DNA from: JANQMX01 sp965247175
Lineage (GTDB): Bacteria; Pseudomonadota; Alphaproteobacteria; Kiloniellales; DSM-21159
Direction of reading: 5' to 3'
DNA length: 64,000 nucleotides
Assembly: GCA_965247175.1 (NCBI GenBank)
Contig: OZ252006.1
Span: 1,674,001 to 1,738,000, forward strand
The notes below the pieces were generated by a model, which ran no database searches, was not told where the DNA came from, and worked only from the letters and a program-made list of their open reading frames with translations. Every line of letters begins with the position of its first letter. Within the stretch, counting starts at the first letter, position 1. Both the position numbers and the translations under genes were made by a program. Below, one piece after another: positions 59,660 through 64,000 of the stretch.

Positions 59660-60910
59660 ATGAAACTCAGCAAGGACTTGGCTTGCCGGGCAGGCGCACT
59701 GGCGCTTGGCACGGCCTTTCTGGTGGCCGGCAGCGTCGGCGCTCAGGCCGACGAGTGTGAGACCATCACGCTCGGCGCTGCGATTTCGCTGACAGGCAAG
59801 TATGCGACCAATGGGTATCACACCCAGAACGGCTATGAGTTCGCCATCGAGAAGATCAAGGAGAACGGCGGCGTCCAGGTCGATGGGAAGTGCTACAACT
59901 TCGAAGTCATCTACTACGATGACGAGTCGAAGGGCGACCGTGGCGCCACCCTGGCCGAGCGGCTGATCAACCAGGACGGCGTGCAATACATGCTCGGTCC
60001 GTACAGCTCCGGCTTGACCAAGGCGATCGCGCCGGTGACCGAGAAGTATCAAATTCCCATGGTCGAAGCAGAGGGCGCCTCACGCTCGCTCTTCAACAAG
60101 GGCTACAAGTATCTCTTCGCGGTGCTGTCGACGTCCGAGCAGTATCTTGCTTCCGCCATCACGCTGGCCGCCCAGGTGGCCGAGCAGAACGGCAAGAGCC
60201 CCTCGGACGTGAAGGTTGCGGTCGCGGTCGAGAACGATCCCTTTTCGCTCGACATCCGCGCCGGCGTGCTCGAGGACGCGGCCAAGTACGACATGAAAAT
60301 CGTCGTCGACGAGAAGCTGCCGCGCGACCTCTCCGACATGAGTGCGATCTTGACCAAGGTGAAACTGGTCAAGCCAGACGTGCTGATCGTCTCGGGGCAC
60401 TCCAAGGGTGCGGCGACCGCGGTCCGTCAGATCGGCGAACAGAACATTGCCGTGCCCTTGATCGCGGTCACCCATTGCGAAGCAGCGGACGTCACCGGCA
60501 ACTTCGGCAATTCGGCCAACGACATCCTTTGCTCGACCCAGTGGGCCGAGACCCTGTCCTATGAGGACCCGATCTTCGGCAGCGCCGCGAACTACGAAAA
60601 AGAGTTCAAGGTGGCCTATCCGGAATACGCGGAGAAGAAGGTGCCCTATCAGACGGCCCAGGCCTCGGCCGCGGTCTATGTCTTCAAGGACGCCTTCGAG
60701 CGAGCCGGCTCGCTCGATAAGAACGCGCTGCGTGACGCCATCGCCGAGACCGACCTGATGACCTTCTATGGTCCCATCAGGTTCTCGGAGAATGGCAACA
60801 ACATCGCCAAGCCGATGGTGCTGCGCCAAATCCAGGACGGCGCATACAACGTGGTGGCGCCGGCCGAGTTCGCTTCGCACAAGCTGAACTGGCCCCGCAC
60901 GCCGCAGTAA
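59660..60910 (+). CDS. branched-chain amino acid type ABC transporter substrate-binding protein
   Basis: The 416-residue protein has a signal peptide (RAGALALGTAFLVAGSVGAQA, cut near residue 32) and a type I periplasmic-binding fold with ITLGAAISLTGKYATNG, GARG-like acid loops and PYSSGLTKAIAPVTEKYQIP, typical of LivK-like proteins (Peripla_BP_6). It delivers a branched amino acid, amide or related compound to LivHM. GGGAGG lies before the ATG at 59660. A hairpin at 60929-60952 follows it. Confidence 0.9.
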   Translation: MKLSKDLACRAGALALGTAFLVAGSVGAQADECETITLGAAISLTGKYATNGYHTQNGYEFAIEKIKENGGVQVDGKCYNFEVIYYDDESKGDRGATLAERLINQDGVQYMLGPYSSGLTKAIAPVTEKYQIPMVEAEGASRSLFNKGYKYLFAVLSTSEQYLASAITLAAQVAEQNGKSPSDVKVAVAVENDPFSLDIRAGVLEDAAKYDMKIVVDEKLPRDLSDMSAILTKVKLVKPDVLIVSGHSKGAATAVRQIGEQNIAVPLIAVTHCEAADVTGNFGNSANDILCSTQWAETLSYEDPIFGSAANYEKEFKVAYPEYAEKKVPYQTAQASAAVYVFKDAFERAGSLDKNALRDAIAETDLMTFYGPIRFSENGNNIAKPMVLRQIQDGAYNVVAPAEFASHKLNWPRTPQ

Positions 60911-60928
60911 TCCGTTGAGCGCTTGCGG

Positions 60929-60952
60929 CGCCCCGATCATCCGGTCGGGGCG
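60929..60952 (+). promoter_or_regulatory. stable hairpin after the substrate-binding protein gene
   Basis: CGCCCCGA and TCGGGGCG form a perfect 8-bp stem with an 8-base loop, 18 bases after the SBP stop. No T-run follows, so it is not a classic terminator. It could protect the upstream mRNA or lower read-through to livH, as is common after SBP genes. Confidence 0.5.
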
Positions 60953-61038
60953 TCGCTGCTTGCGCGCGGCATCAGGGCTCCGCCCTGACAGCGTCCAAAA
61001 CGATCACTGACGCGATACCCAAGGGGACAGTCCGGCGC

Positions 61039-61950
61039 ATGGACCAAATCCTCAGCAACCTCGACCTGCTGCTGCAGTTTCCCATCGTCAACCTCAAGAT
61101 CATCATCGATGGGGTAATGATCGGCGCACTCTTCGCCCTGGCCGCGTATGGCCTGGCGCTGGTGTGGGGGGTGATGAACGTCAAGAACCTGGCGCAGGGC
61201 GACTTCGTCATAGCCGGCGGATACACCGCCTGGTGGCTGGTTCAGCAAGGCATTCACCCCTTCCTCGGCGTAGGCGCAGCCTTCATCGTCATGTGGGGGA
61301 TCGGCTGGGTGGTCTACAAGCTGGTGATCTCGCGCGTCATCCAGCGCGACCTCTTCACGTCTCTCCTGGCGACCTTCGGCTTAGCCATCATGATGGCGCA
61401 AATCCTAAACCTGCTGTTCGGCTCCGACACGCAGAGCGTCCAGCTCGACTATGCGACCTTCCATTTCGCCGACGGCCTGATCGACGTCCCAGTCGCCAAG
61501 CTGATGGGCGTGGTGATGGCCATGGCACTGGCCGGCGGTGTCATCCTCTTCATGAAGCGGAGCCGCATGGGCCAAGCCATTCGCGCTACGGCGCAGGACC
61601 CACGGGCAGCCCGGGTGATGGGCATCGACACGGAGAAGATCTACTCCTTCACCTTCTCGCTGAACGCCGCGATCTGCGGCGCGGCGGGCGCCATCATCGT
61701 CATGGCCTGGGTCATCCAGCCCTTCTACGGCATCACCTATTCCATCCGGGCTTTCGTCATCGTCACCGCGGCGGGGCTCGGCAATCTGCCAGGCGTGATC
61801 GCAGCCGGACTCGGCATCGGCGCGCTCGAGCAATACGGCAGCCACATCCTCGGCATCGGATACCAGCAGGCCGTGGCCGTGCTGCTGCTCCTGCTCGTAC
61901 TGCTGGCCCGCATGCTGCAGCAGCGCCGCCAGCGCCAGGTTCTCAAGTAG
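61039..61950 (+). CDS. livH: branched-chain amino acid ABC transporter permease LivH
   Basis: The 303-residue permease has about eight membrane helices and the LivH pattern: IDGVMIGALFALAAYGLALVWGVMNVKNLAQGDFV near the N-terminus, RAAQDPRAARVMGIDTEKIY-type cytoplasmic loop (here ATAQDPRAARVMGID) and GLGNLPGVIAAGLGIGALEQYG near the C-terminus. It forms the membrane channel with LivM. The gap to livM is 12 bases. Confidence 0.93.
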   Translation: MDQILSNLDLLLQFPIVNLKIIIDGVMIGALFALAAYGLALVWGVMNVKNLAQGDFVIAGGYTAWWLVQQGIHPFLGVGAAFIVMWGIGWVVYKLVISRVIQRDLFTSLLATFGLAIMMAQILNLLFGSDTQSVQLDYATFHFADGLIDVPVAKLMGVVMAMALAGGVILFMKRSRMGQAIRATAQDPRAARVMGIDTEKIYSFTFSLNAAICGAAGAIIVMAWVIQPFYGITYSIRAFVIVTAAGLGNLPGVIAAGLGIGALEQYGSHILGIGYQQAVAVLLLLLVLLARMLQQRRQRQVLK

Positions 61951-61962
61951 GGGGCGACGGCG

Positions 61963-63009
61963 ATGAACCTCTCGAAACCGGCCCTCTACATCGTGTTGTT
62001 GGTGGTCATCGTGGCGGCGCCCTTCCTGTTGCCCGCCTACAAGACCCAACTCGCCACCCTTTGGTTGATGATCATCGTGGCCATGACCTGGGACATGACC
62101 GGCGGCCAGATGGGCTACAACTCGCTCGGCAACATCTTCTTCTACGGCACCGGCATGTATGTCGCCGCCGTCATCACCATCGGCATGGTCTACGATGTCG
62201 GCGACTACACCAACGCGGCCGGCGGCGGCATCTACGCCTTCACCGAAACGCAGTACTTCACGGGCCTAGTGCTCGGCTGCCTCGGGGCCGGACTGTTCTG
62301 CGCGCTCTCGGCGATCCTGATTGGTTGGCCGACCTTCGGTCTTCGTGGCCCCTACTTCGCGATTGGCACGCTCGGCATGGCTATTGCAGCGGGCGAGTTG
62401 GTCTCTAATTGGGAGTGGCTCGGTGCGGGGCAAGGCATTTCCATGCCGAACTATCCCGGCGACTTCGAAACCTTCAAGCTCCTCATCTACTTCATGTTCG
62501 CCGGCGTCGGCGTGGTCCTCTTCATCTTCCTCAAATGGCTCTACACGACGCGCTTCCGCTCCGCGATCAACGCCATCCGCGACGACGAGGACAAGGCGGA
62601 AGCGATGGGGCTCCGCACGCTCTGGTACAAGCTCCTGACCTGGGCGATGGCGGCCTTCTTTGTCGGCATTGCCGGCGGCATCTCGGCCTTCCAGCTCATT
62701 CACTTCGAGCCGCTGGAGACCGCCTATCAGACCATCAACCTCGGCATCTTCATGGTCGTCTGCGTCCTGCTGGGCGGTAAGGGCACGCTCTGGGGTCCGA
62801 TCATCGGCGCGGTGCTGTTCCACGTCGTCAAGGAGGTGACCTGGAACTACTTCCTCGGCTGGCAGTGGGTCGCGCTCGGCGCGATCATCATCGTCACGGT
62901 GGTCTACTTCCAGGACGGGCTGATGGGCTGGCTCAGGCACAAGAGGCCGGAGTGGTTCGGCATCAGGGTCGAGAAAAAAGACCAAATCATCTCGGAGCCG
63001 GCGGAATGA
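61963..63009 (+). CDS. livM: branched-chain amino acid ABC transporter permease LivM
   Basis: The 348-residue permease has about nine membrane helices, the LivM block MTWDMTGGQMGYNSLGNIFFYGTG (about 42-65), the cytoplasmic loop AINAIRDDEDKAEAMGLRTLWYKL and GGKGTLWGPIIGAVLFHVVKE. The stop overlaps the livG start (ATGA). It has the normal length for the family. Confidence 0.93.
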   Translation: MNLSKPALYIVLLVVIVAAPFLLPAYKTQLATLWLMIIVAMTWDMTGGQMGYNSLGNIFFYGTGMYVAAVITIGMVYDVGDYTNAAGGGIYAFTETQYFTGLVLGCLGAGLFCALSAILIGWPTFGLRGPYFAIGTLGMAIAAGELVSNWEWLGAGQGISMPNYPGDFETFKLLIYFMFAGVGVVLFIFLKWLYTTRFRSAINAIRDDEDKAEAMGLRTLWYKLLTWAMAAFFVGIAGGISAFQLIHFEPLETAYQTINLGIFMVVCVLLGGKGTLWGPIIGAVLFHVVKEVTWNYFLGWQWVALGAIIIVTVVYFQDGLMGWLRHKRPEWFGIRVEKKDQIISEPAE

Positions 63010-63749
63010 GCGCGATCATCGAGGTCGATCAAGTCTCAAAATCCTTCGGCGGCGTGCGTGCCAACATCGGCATCTCGCTGAAGGTCGAGGAAGGCGGGAT
63101 CACCGGGCTGATCGGACCCAACGGTTCCGGCAAGACGACCCTGTTCAACTCCATCGTCGGTTATCACCCGATCGACGGCGGCTCAATCAAGTTCCGCGGC
63201 CACGAAATCTCGAAGATGCTGGTGCCCGAGATCGCCCGTCTCGGCCTGCTGCGGACATTTCAGCAGACCCGCATCTACAGCAAGATGGACTGCGTGCAGA
63301 ACATGCTGATCTCCCTGCCGCACCGGAAGGCGAAGTTCTTGGAAATGTTCCGGCGCTACAGCGGCGAGGAGCACGAGCGGGCCGAGGCGCTGCTCGACTT
63401 CGTCGGCCTCTACGAGAAGCGCTACCTGCAGAGTGGCGATCTCTCCTTCGGGCAGCAGAAGCTGCTGGAGTTCGCCATGGCGCTGATGAACCAACCCAGC
63501 GTGCTGCTGCTCGATGAGCCGACCGCCGGGATCAACCCGACCCTGATCAACGGCCTGATCGATCGCCTGAAGCGCGCCAACAGCGACTTCGGGATCACAC
63601 TCCTGGTCATCGAGCATAATATGCGCGTGATCATGAACATGGCCGATCACGTCTACTGCCTGGCCCATGGCGAGTTGCTCGCCTCTGGCACGCCGGACGA
63701 GGTGCAGAACAATCAGGCGGTGATCGACGCCTACCTGGGAGCGCACTGA
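63006..63749 (+). CDS. livG: branched-chain amino acid ABC transporter ATPase LivG
   Basis: The 247-residue ATPase has Walker A GPNGSGKTT (near residue 39), the Q-loop LRTFQQTRIY, signature LSFGQQKLLEFA, Walker B VLLLDEPTAGINP and switch IEHNM. The FGGVRAN segment and the FQQTRIYSKM segment are typical of LivG. It starts by overlap with livM and its stop overlaps the livF start. Confidence 0.93.
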   Translation: MSAIIEVDQVSKSFGGVRANIGISLKVEEGGITGLIGPNGSGKTTLFNSIVGYHPIDGGSIKFRGHEISKMLVPEIARLGLLRTFQQTRIYSKMDCVQNMLISLPHRKAKFLEMFRRYSGEEHERAEALLDFVGLYEKRYLQSGDLSFGQQKLLEFAMALMNQPSVLLLDEPTAGINPTLINGLIDRLKRANSDFGITLLVIEHNMRVIMNMADHVYCLAHGELLASGTPDEVQNNQAVIDAYLGAH

Positions 63750-64000
63750 TGGCTGAAAACGGGGGCGGCCGGCGCAGCTTCGGCTATCACATGGGTGAGG
63801 TCGACACGGTCATCTCGGTTGAGGAGGTGACCAAGCAGGTCGAGGCCATGCGCAGCGAGATCGCGCTGGAGACCCTCGACGAACTGGCCGGTCACAAGCC
63901 CTACCTGGAGATCGACAATCTGCACGCCGGCTACGGCAAGATGGAGATCCTGCACGGTCTGAACCTCAAGGTCGGACGAGGCCAGTCGCTCTGCATGATC
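63749..64000 (+). CDS. livF: branched-chain amino acid ABC transporter ATPase LivF (partial)
   Basis: The gene starts at the ATG overlapping the livG stop (TGATG) and runs off the window. The visible 84 residues contain YLEIDNLHAGYGKMEILHGLNLKV, the normal LivF start, beginning near residue 52. Before it is an unusual 50-residue extension (SFGYHMGEVDTVISVEEVTK...), partly helical, that common LivF proteins lack. The Walker A motif is outside the window. Confidence 0.85.
   Translation, partial: MAENGGGRRSFGYHMGEVDTVISVEEVTKQVEAMRSEIALETLDELAGHKPYLEIDNLHAGYGKMEILHGLNLKVGRGQSLCMI

Overview
The window reads as a chromosomal segment of a GC-rich alphaproteobacterium, most likely a Rhodospirillales-type heterotroph. 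Supporting signs are the 16S rRNA gene, a CpdR-type receiver next to an N-formylglutamate amidohydrolase, DUF1489 and DUF465 proteins, an mmgR-like small RNA and frequent GTG/TTG starts. I see no transposase, integrase, phage gene or CRISPR array. The taxonomic call is an inference from gene content and the 16S sequence, not from a database search.

Layout. 0-2 kb: 16S rRNA on the minus strand, its spacer and its leader. 2-9.5 kb: a tightly packed nine-gene minus-strand operon. Leucine catabolism genes (methylglutaconyl-CoA hydratase, methylcrotonyl-CoA carboxylase alpha, HMG-CoA lyase) enclose a five-gene ion-transport and sensing module: a K+-channel-like protein, two DUF1538 membrane proteins, a PII-like protein and a CBS-pair protein. 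9.7-16.5 kb: phosphodiesterase, JmjC-type oxygenase, FecR plus CHASE2-cyclase pair, DUF465 protein and UbiX. 16.5-19.7 kb: a minus-strand operon ArsR, GbsR/MarR-like, desaturase, Coq4-like, MepA-like, with a clear palindrome at its promoter. 19.9-27 kb: Popeye-like cNMP-binding protein, HD phosphohydrolase, DusA, a lipoprotein with a two-component system, and a MATE exporter.

27-34 kb: a MaoC-like hydratase, a D-glutamate catabolic pair (dgcA/dgcN) divergent from a gamma-glutamyltransferase, an orphan PhoB-box-linked pstB, and a threonine dehydratase-like enzyme. 34-43.5 kb: a secreted protein, GNAT, a CNBD-EAL phosphodiesterase, a GST-kappa-like isomerase, a HAD phosphatase, and a second acyl-CoA/leucine cluster (acyl-CoA dehydrogenases, methylcrotonyl-CoA carboxylase beta). 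43.5-48.5 kb: methyltransferase, class V aminotransferase, ankyrin protein, lytic transglycosylase, a candidate small RNA, hutG-like, cpdR and tRNA-Val(GAC).

48.7-52.5 kb: an envelope-stress operon (predicted ribbon-helix-helix regulator, PspA, YqiJ-like, flotillin YqiK) preceded by helically phased repeats. 52.2-54.8 kb: an M81 peptidase gene flanked by two diverged direct copies of the flotillin/phosphoesterase junction, a clear scar of duplication or integration. 54.6-64 kb: sphingomyelinase-like phosphoesterase, TPR-sulfotransferase, two small proteins, a DapA-family aldolase and a branched-chain amino acid type ABC transporter (SBP, LivH, LivM, LivG, start of LivF).

Together the genes describe a nutrient-scavenging heterotroph that uses amino acids, D-glutamate, acyl-CoAs and peptides. 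Cyclic nucleotide, c-di-GMP and envelope-stress signalling genes are scattered among the catabolic ones.
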